This document shows, piece by piece, positions 42,217 through 53,130 of a stretch of DNA of 64,000 bases (within the stretch, counting starts at the first letter, position 1; each line of letters opens with the position of its first letter). This DNA comes from PALSA-693 sp963781155 (GTDB taxonomy: Bacteria > Actinomycetota > Acidimicrobiia > Acidimicrobiales > Palsa-688). The stretch spans positions 186,001-250,000 of the forward strand of contig CAWAEC010000014.1 in the NCBI GenBank assembly GCA_963781155.1. The letters are read 5' to 3'. Below the pieces are notes generated by a model that saw nothing but the letters and a program-made list of their open reading frames with translations, made no database searches and was not told the origin of the DNA. The position numbers and the translations under genes are program-made.

Positions 42217-42885
42217 TTAACCGCCGGTCGAGGTGCCGCTCCCGCTGTTGCCGAAGAAGCCGCCGCCTCCGCCACCGCCGAAGGTGGATGTGACGCCCTG
42301 CCCGGTGGCCCGCACCGAGGTTGCGGTCACCTCACCTCCGGTTCCTTTGCTGCCCTGCACGACGACAGTGTCACCGGTCTGCAGGCCGGCCAGGCTGGAC
42401 TTGGCTGTCCGGGTGATCGGCACAGAGGGTCCGACCTCGACCTTTACGAGTGCGCCGCTGGAATCGGTCACGTAGAGGATGTTCCCAACCACGCCGGTCA
42501 CGATGCCGCTGGTGGCGCTACCTGCCGCACCAGCCGCACCACCGGCGCCGGCGCCGGCCAGCCCACTGGCACCCGCCGCCCCCGAACCGGACGCACCTCT
42601 TGCGGCCGCGAACCTGCTGGCCAGAGCGCTCAAAGCGCTCGATGACGATGAGCCGGAGTGGTGTTTCTCGGCTATTGCGCCGGCCCAGAACCCTCCCGCG
42701 AGGACGACCAGGGCCAAGAGCGCGGCGGTGGGGGCGCGCAACCGCAGCCCCGATCGCACCGGGCCGGTGGACCACTCGTCGTCGGGGTCATCGGGGTGGA
42801 TGTCGATCTCGTCGGTGACCGCTTCTTCGGTGGGGGCCTCCTCTTCGGTGACCTCGGACACGGCAAATACCTCCCTGTCAGTCAT
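42217..42885 (-). CDS. Membrane-anchored protein with C-terminal DUF5666-like region
   Basis: A 222-residue protein: an acidic N-terminal cytoplasmic part (EEEAPTEEAVTDEIDIHPDD), one membrane helix (about residues 50-72), a Ser/Gly/Ala linker, then a beta-rich segment GIVTGVVGNILYVTDSSGALVKVEV...TGDTVVVQG resembling DUF5666, and a Gly-rich tail. Last gene of the MacAB-like operon (9 bp after the permease), so it may be an accessory of that exporter. Function unknown. Confidence 0.55.
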   Translation of the reverse strand: MTDREVFAVSEVTEEEAPTEEAVTDEIDIHPDDPDDEWSTGPVRSGLRLRAPTAALLALVVLAGGFWAGAIAEKHHSGSSSSSALSALASRFAAARGASGSGAAGASGLAGAGAGGAAGAAGSATSGIVTGVVGNILYVTDSSGALVKVEVGPSVPITRTAKSSLAGLQTGDTVVVQGSKGTGGEVTATSVRATGQGVTSTFGGGGGGGFFGNSGSGTSTGG

Positions 42886-42893
42886 GGGAAGGG

Positions 42894-44113
<1,220 letters not shown>

Positions 44114-44117
<4 letters not shown>

Positions 44118-44908
44118 GACGCTGATCTCTCGACCGGCCTCGGACCGAACTCAGCCATCGCCGGGCGATCTGACAGGATGAGACCGTCACGGACCCGCAC
44201 CACTCGCTGCGCATACCGGGCAATATCGGGTTCGTGGGTGATGAGCACGACGGTGCGGCCTGCGGCATTGATGTCGGCGAAGACGGCCATGACATCTTCG
44301 CTTGAATGACTATCCAGGTTGCCCGTCGGCTCGTCGGCCAGGACGAGCGACGGGTTGGTGACGATGGCTCTGGCGACGGCGACGCGCTGCTGCTGGCCGC
44401 CTGACATCTCGTTGGGAAGGTGATCCATGCGGTCGGTCATGCCCACCAGGTCCAGAGCGGCTTCGGCCCGATCGCGCCGGGCTTTGGCCTTGACACCGGC
44501 GTACGTGAGCGGCAGCTCGACGTTGGCGAGTGCGCTCGTCCGCGGGATCAGGTTGTAGCTCTGGAACACAAAGCCGATTTTGCGGTTGCGAACCCTGGCG
44601 AGGGCCTGCTCGTCCAGGTGACGCACGTCGACACCGTCGAGCCAGTAGCGCCCGGACGAGGGGACATCGAGGCAGCCGATGATGTTCATGAGCGTGGTTT
44701 TGCCTGATCCTGAGGCACCCATAATGGCGACGAACTCGCCCCGCTCGACGACGAGGGAGACGCCCCGGAGGGCTTCAACCTCCACCTGTCCGAGCTGGTA
44801 GGTCTTGGTGATTCGACGCAGCGCGATGACGGCGGGCGCCGTCGGCGGCTCCATCGAGGCAGGGCCGCCGTTGGCTTCGGGGGGGATCCAGCTGTCGTTG
44901 GTCTCCAT
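44114..44908 (-). CDS. ABC transporter ATP-binding protein, MacB/LolD type
   Basis: A 264-residue ABC ATPase. Walker A is GASGSGKTTLMNIIG, the Q-loop is FVFQSYNLIPRTSALANVELPL (LolD/MacB subgroup), the signature is MSGGQQQRVAVARAI, Walker B is LVLADEPTGNLD and the H-loop is LITHEP. A short N-terminal extension precedes the domain. The ATG overlaps the adaptor stop by one base (TGATG). Confidence 0.9.
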
Positions 44909-46707
44909 CAGCCGGCTCTCGTGGCGCCGCCACCACCGCCGCCAAACAAGCCGCCTCCGCCACCGCCGAGGAAGCCGGCCCCGCCGCCACCGAGCCCGCC
45001 CGTTCCCGTGCCGGTGCCAGTACCGGTTCCGGTCCCGGTCCCGGTTCCTGCACCGCTGACCGTGACGGACGGCTCCACCACCACATCGCCGGCAGTCAAT
45101 CCGGACGTGATCTGGGTGTCGGTGTCACCGGCGAGACCGGTGCTGACGACTTGCGTCGTCTGTTTGCCGTTTTTGAGCAGTGTGACCGTGGAGAGCCGGC
45201 CCGCCGTCGTAATGGCCGACGTCGGCAGTTCCAGGACATTGCTCCGGGAGGCGACGACTACCGAGACGTTGGCGGTCATGCCGGCTTTCACGTCGCTCGG
45301 CGGGTTCGTGAGGCCGACGGTGATGTCATAGGTCACGACGTTGCTCACGACCGACGAGACGGGGCTGACCGCCGTGACTTTGCCCGGTATCGATGACCCG
45401 CTGATGGCGCTGAGGGTCACTGTCGCGGGCTGACCGACCGCGATCTTGGTGGCGTCGGCTTCGGCGAAACCGGCGACCACCTGAAGGCTGGACAGGTTGG
45501 AGAGGGTGAGGAACGGGGACGAAGAGCTGGATCCCGACGAGCTTGAACCCGACGACCCGGTGCTCGACGCCGACGAACCCGTGCCCGTGCCAGACCCCGC
45601 TCCGCTGGCTCCAGAAGCCGACGCCCCCGAACCGGAGGACCCCGAACCGGAGGACCCCGAACCCGAAGAGCCACTGGAGGAGGCGGCGCTGTTGCCTCCA
45701 CCGCTGGCGGTCTGGCCGACCGCGCCATTCAACACGGTCACCGTGCCGGCGAAGGGGGCGGTGAGGGTGGTCTCCGACAGGGTTTTCTGGTCCTGGGCGA
45801 CGGTCTGCTGGGCGAGCGTCACGGCAGCTTGATCCTGGAGGACGCTGGCCGGGTTGACGTAGCGCTTGGCGTTGATCGACAGCTGATCCTGGTTGAGGGT
45901 TTGCTGGGCCTGGGTCAGGGCGTTCTGATCCTGATTGACCGCCTGCTGATCGGTCGTGACTGCGCCGCATCCGGTGTTCGACGCGGAGCTCGAAGACGAG
46001 CCGGTCGAATTGCTCGTATTGGAGGAACTGCCGGCGCTTGAAGCTCCACTGGACGAGGGAGACGAGCTCGACCCCGCGGAGCCAGACCCGGACCCTGAAC
46101 CGGACGTTGCGCTTCCGGAAGAGCCACTGTCCGAGGAACCGGAACCGGAGCTTCCGCTACTCGAGGCGCCGACCCCGCCTCCTGAGGGGTCGGCCGGCGG
46201 GTCGGCCGCACACACGGCCTGATCGTCGGCCAGCTTCTGCTGGGCGGTGGTCAGCGTCGATTGCGTCGTCGCGACCTGCTGGTCGGCGTCCGAAATGGTG
46301 GCCGCATCCTGAGCTTGTTGCGGGGGCGTCTCACCGCCGGCCTGGGCCAGTGCCAGGTTGTCTTGGGCGGCGGTCAGGTCGTCCTCGGCGGCCGTCAGGT
46401 TGGCCTGGGCGGAGGTCGGATCGATAGTGGCGAGGGCTTGTCCAGCAGTGACTTGCTGTCCGAGCGCCACATTGACCGCAGTGACGGTCCCCGAGGTTGC
46501 AAAGTCCACGTTCTCGCTCTCGACCGGGGAGACGTTGCCGCTCGCCGACACGGTCGACTGGATCGTGCCCAGTTCGGCAGTGACGGTGCGGGGCGCGGCG
46601 TGAGCGGAATCCTTGTGGAACACGGTATTGACGCCCAACAAGGCGAGGGCCGCGACGACTACGGCCAGCGTCCCGTTGACGATCCAGAAACGCCGGCGCC
46701 CGGTCAT
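44908..46707 (-). CDS. HlyD/MacA-like periplasmic adaptor with Ser/Gly-rich inserts
   Basis: A 599-residue adaptor of a MacAB-like exporter. An N-terminal membrane anchor (about residues 7-25) is followed by a biotinyl-lipoyl-like domain (GTVTAVNVALGQQVTAGQALATID), a coiled-coil hairpin (LTAAEDDLTAAQDNLALAQ and the returning NQDQNALTQAQQTLNQDQ) and a beta-barrel with PFLTLSNLSSLQVVAGFAEADA. Two long Ser/Gly/Ala blocks are inserted, one inside the hairpin (about 155-240) and one near the lipoyl return (about 315-385), plus a (GT)n/Gly tail. ATG start overlaps the lipoprotein stop (ATGA). Confidence 0.8.
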   Translation of the reverse strand: MTGRRRFWIVNGTLAVVVAALALLGVNTVFHKDSAHAAPRTVTAELGTIQSTVSASGNVSPVESENVDFATSGTVTAVNVALGQQVTAGQALATIDPTSAQANLTAAEDDLTAAQDNLALAQAGGETPPQQAQDAATISDADQQVATTQSTLTTAQQKLADDQAVCAADPPADPSGGGVGASSSGSSGSGSSDSGSSGSATSGSGSGSGSAGSSSSPSSSGASSAGSSSNTSNSTGSSSSSASNTGCGAVTTDQQAVNQDQNALTQAQQTLNQDQLSINAKRYVNPASVLQDQAAVTLAQQTVAQDQKTLSETTLTAPFAGTVTVLNGAVGQTASGGGNSAASSSGSSGSGSSGSGSSGSGASASGASGAGSGTGTGSSASSTGSSGSSSSGSSSSSPFLTLSNLSSLQVVAGFAEADATKIAVGQPATVTLSAISGSSIPGKVTAVSPVSSVVSNVVTYDITVGLTNPPSDVKAGMTANVSVVVASRSNVLELPTSAITTAGRLSTVTLLKNGKQTTQVVSTGLAGDTDTQITSGLTAGDVVVEPSVTVSGAGTGTGTGTGTGTGTGTGGLGGGGAGFLGGGGGGLFGGGGGGATRAG

Positions 46708-47420
46708 GCCCCGGTTGCGGTGGTCGTGCTGGAGGTGTTGTTGCTCCGGGCCGGGAGCAAGCTGGCGCACGCCTTTTGTGCGGCCTGGAACGTCGGGTTA
46801 TTGGCTACCTGCCCGAAGCCACCGCGGAAGCCACCGGTGGAGGGCGGCTGACCGGGTGTGGTGGTCGGAGTCGTTGGCAGCTTCACCCCGTGGATCTCCA
46901 GACAATTGCGGTAGGCGGCGGCTACCGGACTATTCAAGCCGCCGAATCCACCGAAGCCGCCGGTGGGGCGCAAGCTGGCGCACGCCTGGAGGGCTTGCTG
47001 GTACTTGGCGGGGATGGTCGGGCGGGTTCCGGTCGCAGCTCCACCGCCTCCGGCCGCGCCGGTCGCTCCAGTCGCGCCGGACGCTCCAGTCCCGGCGGCG
47101 CTTCCAGTGGCGCCGCCCCCGGGCGCGCCGCCTCGGCCGCCGATCGCCGTGGCCGGCACGCCATGGCTCGTCAGGCACTGCCGGTACTTGGTAAACGACG
47201 AGGACGCCGACGCCTGGCCTGTCCCCGTGGAGGGGCTGGTAGCGGGGGTGGTGGTTGGCGTTGCGCCGGCGGTCTTCGTAGAGCCGCCGCCACAGGCCGT
47301 GAGCAGGATCGACAGAGCCACGACGGGTAGGGCGGCCAGAATCCAACGGCCCGAGCGGTGGCGTGACGGATCAGGGGTGGAGTTCACGGAACCAGCCAAT
47401 CGCGCTGACCTGAAGAGCAT
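46704..47420 (-). CDS. Putative lipoprotein at the head of the MacAB-like operon
   Basis: About 238 residues. A signal peptide ends in the lipobox ILLTAC (about residue 43), followed by a Thr/Ser-rich linker. Two similar cysteine-containing segments come next (KYRQCLTSHGVPA, QQALQACASLRP, AAYRNCLEIHGVKLP, AAQKACASLLP). These are repeats of a C...C helical pair that looks like a small ligand- or metal-binding module. The Gly/Ala linkers are low-complexity. ATG 47420 was chosen over ATG 47477 because a TAGAGT box lies between them. Coupled to the adaptor gene. Confidence 0.6.
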   Translation of the reverse strand: MLFRSARLAGSVNSTPDPSRHRSGRWILAALPVVALSILLTACGGGSTKTAGATPTTTPATSPSTGTGQASASSSFTKYRQCLTSHGVPATAIGGRGGAPGGGATGSAAGTGASGATGATGAAGGGGAATGTRPTIPAKYQQALQACASLRPTGGFGGFGGLNSPVAAAYRNCLEIHGVKLPTTPTTTPGQPPSTGGFRGGFGQVANNPTFQAAQKACASLLPARSNNTSSTTTATGA

Positions 47421-47639
47421 CTCGGAAACACCTGAGAGTTCGATCAGAACCGTGTCTTCGCTGACTCTATGCTCCATCCTCAGCAACCTCTCAGGGGCCG
47501 GCGCTACACCGGAGGGCTGACCCTGACGCAACTTCTCGCAGCCGGAAGGTGGAGACTCGCGCGCATGTGGATTCTCGAAGGCGGCAGCTACCTTGGCTCG
47601 CCCGTGAGGTCGGTCTGTCCCGGTTGTTGACCCACGCTG

Positions 47640-49715
47640 GTGCCGACGACCGGCACGCCACCAGCGGAGCTTTCCCGTCTGGCCCACCCGGGCGACCGTG
47701 GTGGCGTTCGCCCGTGGTCGGGGTGGGCCTTCCACTCATCCTGGGATTGGTGCACGTTCGCGCTCATCGCGCCCCACTACTTCGTCGGATCCTTTGACGA
47801 CGACTCCGGCTACATCCTGGCCGCCCGGGCGCTGCTGGACGGGCACGGCCTGAACTGGGAAATGGCGAGCGGGTACACCGTGTCGGGCGCCTACCCTCCG
47901 GGGTTTCCGGCCCTGCTCGTCCCGTTGCTGTGGATATGGCCCCACACCTTCCTGCCACTTCGTTTGCTGTCGACGGCGTGCTACGTCGCCCTCTTCCCGT
48001 TGCTCTGGGTCTACCTGGGGAGGCGACGGGTGAGCGACGGGGTGCGGATGGCCGCGCTCTTCGTCCTGGCGCTCGGGCCACCTCTGGCCACCTTCGGCAG
48101 CATGGTGATGGCGGAAACACCCTTCCTGGTCCTCCTGCTCGTGCTGTTGCTGCTGATGGACCGGTGGGACCGCGACGCCAGGGTGTTCAGCCCGGCCGGG
48201 GTGGCCGTCGTCCTGACGGCGGCTGGCTTGGTCTGGCTCAAGGAGGCGGGCGTCGGGGTCGTGCTGGGTTTGATCCTGTGGCTGCTCCTTCCGATCCTGC
48301 CCTCTCGTTCCCCGCGCCAGCGGCGGGACCGGCTGCGATCCGCAGGCAAGGCGGCGGCGGTCGCAGCCGGAACCCTGGTGCTCCTCTTGCCGGTGGCGGT
48401 CGCCCGTCTCAACGCCGGCGTCCCCGTCGCCGGCTCGCGCTACTCGCAGGAGCTCGGGGCCTACTACCAGGGGGGTTGGTTGGGCCGGCTCATCCACGTG
48501 GCTCCCCACGGGCTGGAGCGCATGCTCTCCACGGCCCTGCCCGCCACCCTGGTGCCCTACCTGACCCCGCTCCCCATCGCGGGGCACGACGTTGATCTGT
48601 GGAAGGCGCTCTCCTGGCAGGTGACGCTCTTGACCGTCTTGGGCGGTTTCGTCTGGGCCCGCCCCTATCGCGACGCTGCCATCACCATCGTCCCCGTCTA
48701 CCTGCTCGAGACCCTGTTCTGGCCCGAGGTCAACGAGCGCAGAGTCATTCTGGTCGTGCCCGTGCTCGCCGCCTGGTACGTACTCGGCGCCAAGGCGGTG
48801 TGGGACGCCCTCCGCCAGTGGGTGAGCCGGCGGGGGCGGACCCAGGCCTGGCAAAGCGGCCGCATCACATTGTCCACGACGGCTCTGGCCGCGGCAGGTG
48901 CGGCCTCGGTGATGGCCGCCATCACGGTTGTCCCGCTGGCGGTACAACTTCCGCGGGACTATCTGGTCGCCCTCGGCCAGGACACGTCACACTTCGAAGG
49001 GTCCCCCTATGTGATGATGCTGCGCCAGCTGGGTCGCCCGGCCGACATCGTCGAAACCGATTATGTCTCGTCGACCGCCCTCTTCACCGGGCACGACACC
49101 CACGGACTCGCCTTCACGGAAACGCTGAACAGTTGCAACGCCGGAGCCACTCGCTACGCGCTGGGCTTCGATGATGCGGCCTTCTTGCTCGTCGGCGATC
49201 TCAACAAACCCGGTGTCCTCGACAGCGGTTGCCTCCTGGCCCAGGCCTCGTCGGCGCCATGGGCGGTGCAGCTGCTCCACTCCAGTCGCGACAACGCGTA
49301 CGTGTTCGAGTTGATTGGGCCAGGAACCGGTCACCCCGACCTCCGGGATCTCACCGCCGGAGTCACCGAAACGTCGCAGACCGGGCCGCCCGGAGTCACG
49401 ATCCGGGAGTGGGACTGGAGCCGGCCAGGAGCCGTCACCCAGGTGAGCGTCGGCCAGGCCGGCGCACCGGGGACCACGACCTCGGTGACGGTCCAGCTCC
49501 GCGACACTGCCGGCGCCTGGCGGACGGTCGCCTCGGCTCGATCGGCCGTCGGCGACGGTCGTGGTTCGGCCCCGTTCCTGTTGGCGAATCTGCCGGCGGG
49601 CACCGCGGCCACCGCCATGCGGGTCGTCGTCGCGGGCCCTGCCTCGGCGACCACGCCGCCGGCGTCGTCCGCGGTCGGTGACATCCATGTCCTCGGTCCG
49701 GGGAGCAGCGCCTGA
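47640..49715 (+). CDS. ArnT/PMT-like membrane glycosyltransferase (GT-C)
   Basis: A protein of up to 691 residues with about ten membrane helices after residue 35. The acidic first-loop motif SFDDDSGYILAARALLDG fits GT-C enzymes that use polyprenyl-phosphate sugars. The C-terminal third is soluble and beta-rich, perhaps a carbohydrate-binding region. In this frame the N-terminal 35 residues are not membrane-like, but a TM-like run (SPVVGVGLPLILGLVHV) is encoded one frame over at about 47706-47755. An indel near 47745-47755 probably hides the true N-terminus. GTG 47640 is only a provisional start. Confidence 0.6.
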   Translation: MPTTGTPPAELSRLAHPGDRGGVRPWSGWAFHSSWDWCTFALIAPHYFVGSFDDDSGYILAARALLDGHGLNWEMASGYTVSGAYPPGFPALLVPLLWIWPHTFLPLRLLSTACYVALFPLLWVYLGRRRVSDGVRMAALFVLALGPPLATFGSMVMAETPFLVLLLVLLLLMDRWDRDARVFSPAGVAVVLTAAGLVWLKEAGVGVVLGLILWLLLPILPSRSPRQRRDRLRSAGKAAAVAAGTLVLLLPVAVARLNAGVPVAGSRYSQELGAYYQGGWLGRLIHVAPHGLERMLSTALPATLVPYLTPLPIAGHDVDLWKALSWQVTLLTVLGGFVWARPYRDAAITIVPVYLLETLFWPEVNERRVILVVPVLAAWYVLGAKAVWDALRQWVSRRGRTQAWQSGRITLSTTALAAAGAASVMAAITVVPLAVQLPRDYLVALGQDTSHFEGSPYVMMLRQLGRPADIVETDYVSSTALFTGHDTHGLAFTETLNSCNAGATRYALGFDDAAFLLVGDLNKPGVLDSGCLLAQASSAPWAVQLLHSSRDNAYVFELIGPGTGHPDLRDLTAGVTETSQTGPPGVTIREWDWSRPGAVTQVSVGQAGAPGTTTSVTVQLRDTAGAWRTVASARSAVGDGRGSAPFLLANLPAGTAATAMRVVVAGPASATTPPASSAVGDIHVLGPGSSA

Positions 49716-49740
49716 TTCGACCGGTAGGCTCCACTGGCCC

Positions 49741-51015
49741 ATGATCGACACCAAATTGTTGCTTGACGATTTCGAAACCACAGTTCGGCGTCTGACCCGT
49801 AAAGGTGTCGATCCGGCCTTGCTCGAGTCGGCCCGGCAGTTGGCCCAGTTGCGGCGCGATCAGGTGCGTCAGGTGGATGCCGGTCGGGCCGAGATGAACT
49901 CGGGGGCCGCCGAGGTCGGCGCCCTGATGCGCAAAGGCGAACGCGAGGCGGCCGATGCCCTGCGGGCCCGGCTGGCGGATTTGCGGGTCGAGCTGGACAC
50001 CAGCCAGGAATCCCTGCGGAACATCGAGGCCAGCCTCGAAGACGTGGTGATGCGCATCCCCAATCTCCCCGCCGACGACGTACCCGACGGCCGCTCGGAG
50101 GCCGACAACGTGGTGCTGCGGACGCACGGATTCGACCCTCGCGACTACGACGGCCGGCGCTGGCTTCCTCACTGGGAGCTGGGTGAGCGGCTGGGGATCT
50201 ACGACAGCGAGCGGGCCGCGAAGCTGAGCGGCGCCATGTTCTCATTGCTCAAAGGTGACGGCGCCCGTTTGCTGCGTGGTTTGGTGAACCTGGGGCTCGC
50301 CCTCCATCGTGATCGGTACGAGGAGGTGCTCCCACCGCACCTGGTCCGGACCGAGGTGATCAGCCGCACCGGTCACCTGACCAAGTTCGATACCCAGGCC
50401 TACCGGGTGCGTGACGACGACCTGTGGCTGATACCGACGGGCGAGGTGCCGCTCATGGGGATGCATCAGGGCGAGATCCTCGCCGAAGCCGAGTTGCCCC
50501 GGCGGTACATGGCGTACACGGTCTGCTGGCGGAGGGAAGCCGGTGCCGCGGGCAAGGAGACCCGGGGCATGCAGCGGCTGCACGAGTTCCACAAGGTCGA
50601 GCTGGTGCGCTTGTGCCGTCCCGAGGATGGCGAGGCGGAATTCGTGTCACTGGTCGGCGACGCCGAGCTTGCTCTGCAGGTCCTCGGCCTGCCGTACCGG
50701 GTGGTCGAGCTGTGCGCCGGTGATCTGACGTTCTCGGCGGCTCGGGTCTACGACCTGGAGGTGTACTCGCCCGGCGTGGACCGGTGGCTGGAGGTGTCGT
50801 CGATCAGCTTGGTCACGGACTTCCAGGCCCGGCGGGGTCAGATTCGCTTCCGGCGGGAGGCGGGCGGGGTGGAGTTCGTTTATGCGCTCAATGGCTCCGG
50901 TCTGGCGACGCCTCGGGTCTGGGCCGCAGTGGTCGAACATGGTCAGCAACCGGATGGTTCCATCCGGCTGCCGGCTGCGTTGGTGCCGTACGTGGGCACC
51001 GAGGTGATCAGCTAG
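49741..51015 (+). CDS. serS: Seryl-tRNA synthetase
   Basis: A 424-residue class II synthetase. The N-terminal coiled-coil arm spans about residues 30-100. Motif 2 lies in YTVCWRREAGAAGKETRGMQRLHEFHKVEL, and motif 3 is SGLATPRVWAAVVEHGQ (arginine at about 393). It charges tRNA-Ser and, via later steps, tRNA-Sec. ATG 49741, with TAGGCT (49725-49730) 10 nt before it, so it may be nearly leaderless. The HAD gene that follows is convergent. Confidence 0.93.
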   Translation: MIDTKLLLDDFETTVRRLTRKGVDPALLESARQLAQLRRDQVRQVDAGRAEMNSGAAEVGALMRKGEREAADALRARLADLRVELDTSQESLRNIEASLEDVVMRIPNLPADDVPDGRSEADNVVLRTHGFDPRDYDGRRWLPHWELGERLGIYDSERAAKLSGAMFSLLKGDGARLLRGLVNLGLALHRDRYEEVLPPHLVRTEVISRTGHLTKFDTQAYRVRDDDLWLIPTGEVPLMGMHQGEILAEAELPRRYMAYTVCWRREAGAAGKETRGMQRLHEFHKVELVRLCRPEDGEAEFVSLVGDAELALQVLGLPYRVVELCAGDLTFSAARVYDLEVYSPGVDRWLEVSSISLVTDFQARRGQIRFRREAGGVEFVYALNGSGLATPRVWAAVVEHGQQPDGSIRLPAALVPYVGTEVIS

Positions 51016-51160
51016 CCGTCGCCGCGGCTCGATCAGGCCGGCCGCCCCGGGAGCCTCTCATCGGGAACCGTGTTCGGCAGAAGGCTGCGGTCCGGGTCGG
51101 GGTCGGGGTGCCGTTGCGTCCCACTCGCTTCGGTTCTTCGGTTCCTCCGTCGACGATCGT

Positions 51161-51968
51161 TCATGCCGACAGCACGAACCGGCGCATGGCCTTTGCGAAC
51201 CCCTCGTTTTCGTTTGTGTCCGTTACCCGCCGGGCAGCTCGCTGGACTTGGGGATCGGCGTTCCCCATCGCGATGCTCAGGCCCGAGTGAGCGAACATCA
51301 ACACGTCGTTCGGCATGTCGCCAATCGTGGCGATCTCCTCGGTCGAGAGGTGATAGTGGCGCGCTCAGGTACATCGCCACTTCCCCTTTATTGGCTTTCG
51401 GATGGGTGATGTCGAGGTAGTAGGGCTGGGACGCCGCCGCGGCGACGTGGTCCCCGAAACGATCGTGGGCCCCGGCCGCGGCTTTTTCCACGGCATCATG
51501 ATCGTCGCTCACCCCGACGATCTTCGCCACCCCGTCGGTGTGCGCCGCGACGCTCGTCATGACTTTCGGCTCAAACTTGACGGTCCAGGCTTCGCGGTCC
51601 ACGTGCGGGCCGTTGGGGTCGGGGACGTACCAGTCCGCGCCCTGGTAAATCCAGACGGTAAGCCCGAATGACGTCACCAGATCCGCGATGGGTACGACCA
51701 GATCACTCGGGATGACGTGCTGCTCGATAACGGACATGTCACGATCGACGAGTATTCCCCCATTGAACGCAGCGATAGGGGTATCCAGATCGAGGGGTTC
51801 GATGAGCATGGCCATTCCCCGGGGCGGGCGCCCGCTGGTAATGGCGAAAAGGATGTTGGCATCACGCAACTGCCGTACTGCGTCTACGGCTTGGTCGGTC
51901 AGAACCTTGTCGGGGGTGACCAGGGTGCCGTCCACGTCGGCCAGCACCAGACGGATCGAAGCGGCCAT
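51161..51968 (-). pseudogene. Cof-type HAD hydrolase, frame broken near 51362
   Basis: From ATG 51968 the frame gives the HAD phosphatase motif I LVLADVDGTLVTPD, motif II ITSGRPP, a C2-type cap and PKANKGEVAMYLS. It then runs out of frame. The missing C-terminal core is in another frame: HYHLSTEEIATIGDMPNDVLMF (motif IV), AMGNADPQVQRAA, then TGA at 51163-51161. The join is in the GCGCGCC stretch at 51359-51365, consistent with loss of two bases or gain of one. Restored length is about 268 residues. TAAACT lies 6 nt before the start. Located after serS, as in many actinobacteria. Confidence 0.8.
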
Positions 51969-52011
51969 GCCCAGAGTTTACGGACGGGAAATGTGGCGCA
52001 TGACCATTCCG

Positions 52012-53130
52012 TCAATCGGGGAAGTTGACGACGCGATTTTCCCGCATGGTCAGAGCATCTCCGGGGCTATAGCCGAGTTCGGCCAGGATTTCCCGGGTGT
52101 GCTGACCCAGCACCGGAGGCGGACCGGCTACTCGACCGGGCGTGACCGAGAGGTCGATGAGCAGGCCGATCTGATGAAGACGGCCCACCTCGGGATGATC
52201 GTAGGCGACCACCCAGCCTGCCTCGATGGCCTCCGGATCGTCGAAGATGTCGCTGGCATAGGTCGGACGTGAAATCTCGGCCGGAATACTGGCGGCGTCC
52301 AGGCGGGTGATCCATTCCTGCGCCGTGGCGGCTTTGAACGCCGTCTCGGTCGGCGCGCCGCCGAGAAGGCCAGTCAGACGATCTCGCTCCTCCTCGGTGA
52401 CGCATGCCAGCGCAATCCAGCCATCGGCCGTGTCGTACAGGCGGTACCAATCGCTGAGCCCCCGTTGCTCGGCGTCCAGAGCGGCGCGCTCGACGGGACC
52501 GTCGGCTCGCAGATACAGATCGGAGTTGATGGTCATACCCCCATTGACAATGCAGGTCTCCACCATCTGCCCCTCGCCGGTCCGGTCGCGGTGATACAGG
52601 GCTTGCAGCACGCCGAGCAGGGAATGCATCGCGTTGACGGCATCGCATTGGCCGTAGCGGTACCACATCGGAGGGTTGCCCTGTTCGCATCCGCCACCGT
52701 GGTATTCCGCGCCGCCGAGAGCCTGGCCGAACTGGTCCCAGCCTGGCCAGTCGGCGTTTGGTCCCGTCGAACCCCAACCGGTCGTGTGGCAATAGATGAT
52801 CGCCGGGTTGAGCTGCTTGGCCGTCTCGTAGTCGTACTTGAGCCGCTCGGCTACGCCCGGTCGCAGATTGTGGTGGATGATGTCGGCGCGGCGGATGAGC
52901 TCGTGCACGATCTCGGTTCCCTCGGGTGTCTTCAGATCGATCGCAAGTGATCGCTTGCCGCGCTGGCAGCCGAAGAATGACGAGCCCCGTCCCATGGTGC
53001 GGGCGTCGCTCCAGGGCTCCTCGATCTTGATGACGTTGGCACCGAGGTCGCCCATCATCTGTGGCGCAAAGGGCCCGGCCAGATTGGCGCCGAAGTCCAG
53101 AACCTCGATCCCTTCGAGTGCGGCGCTCAT
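52012..53130 (-). CDS. CaiB/BaiF family CoA-transferase (class III)
   Basis: A 372-residue family III CoA-transferase. VLDFGANLAGPFAPQMMGDLGANVIKIEEP is the N-terminal CoA-binding segment, with the catalytic Asp region in GRGSSFFGCQRGKRSLAID. HNLRPGVAERLKYDYETAKQLNPAIIYCHTTGWG follows, ending VLGQHTREILAELGYS. It moves CoA between carboxylic acids. ATG overlaps the preceding transferase stop (ATGA), so the two are co-translated and may act on related acids or as partner subunits. Confidence 0.87.
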   Translation of the reverse strand: MSAALEGIEVLDFGANLAGPFAPQMMGDLGANVIKIEEPWSDARTMGRGSSFFGCQRGKRSLAIDLKTPEGTEIVHELIRRADIIHHNLRPGVAERLKYDYETAKQLNPAIIYCHTTGWGSTGPNADWPGWDQFGQALGGAEYHGGGCEQGNPPMWYRYGQCDAVNAMHSLLGVLQALYHRDRTGEGQMVETCIVNGGMTINSDLYLRADGPVERAALDAEQRGLSDWYRLYDTADGWIALACVTEEERDRLTGLLGGAPTETAFKAATAQEWITRLDAASIPAEISRPTYASDIFDDPEAIEAGWVVAYDHPEVGRLHQIGLLIDLSVTPGRVAGPPPVLGQHTREILAELGYSPGDALTMRENRVVNFPD

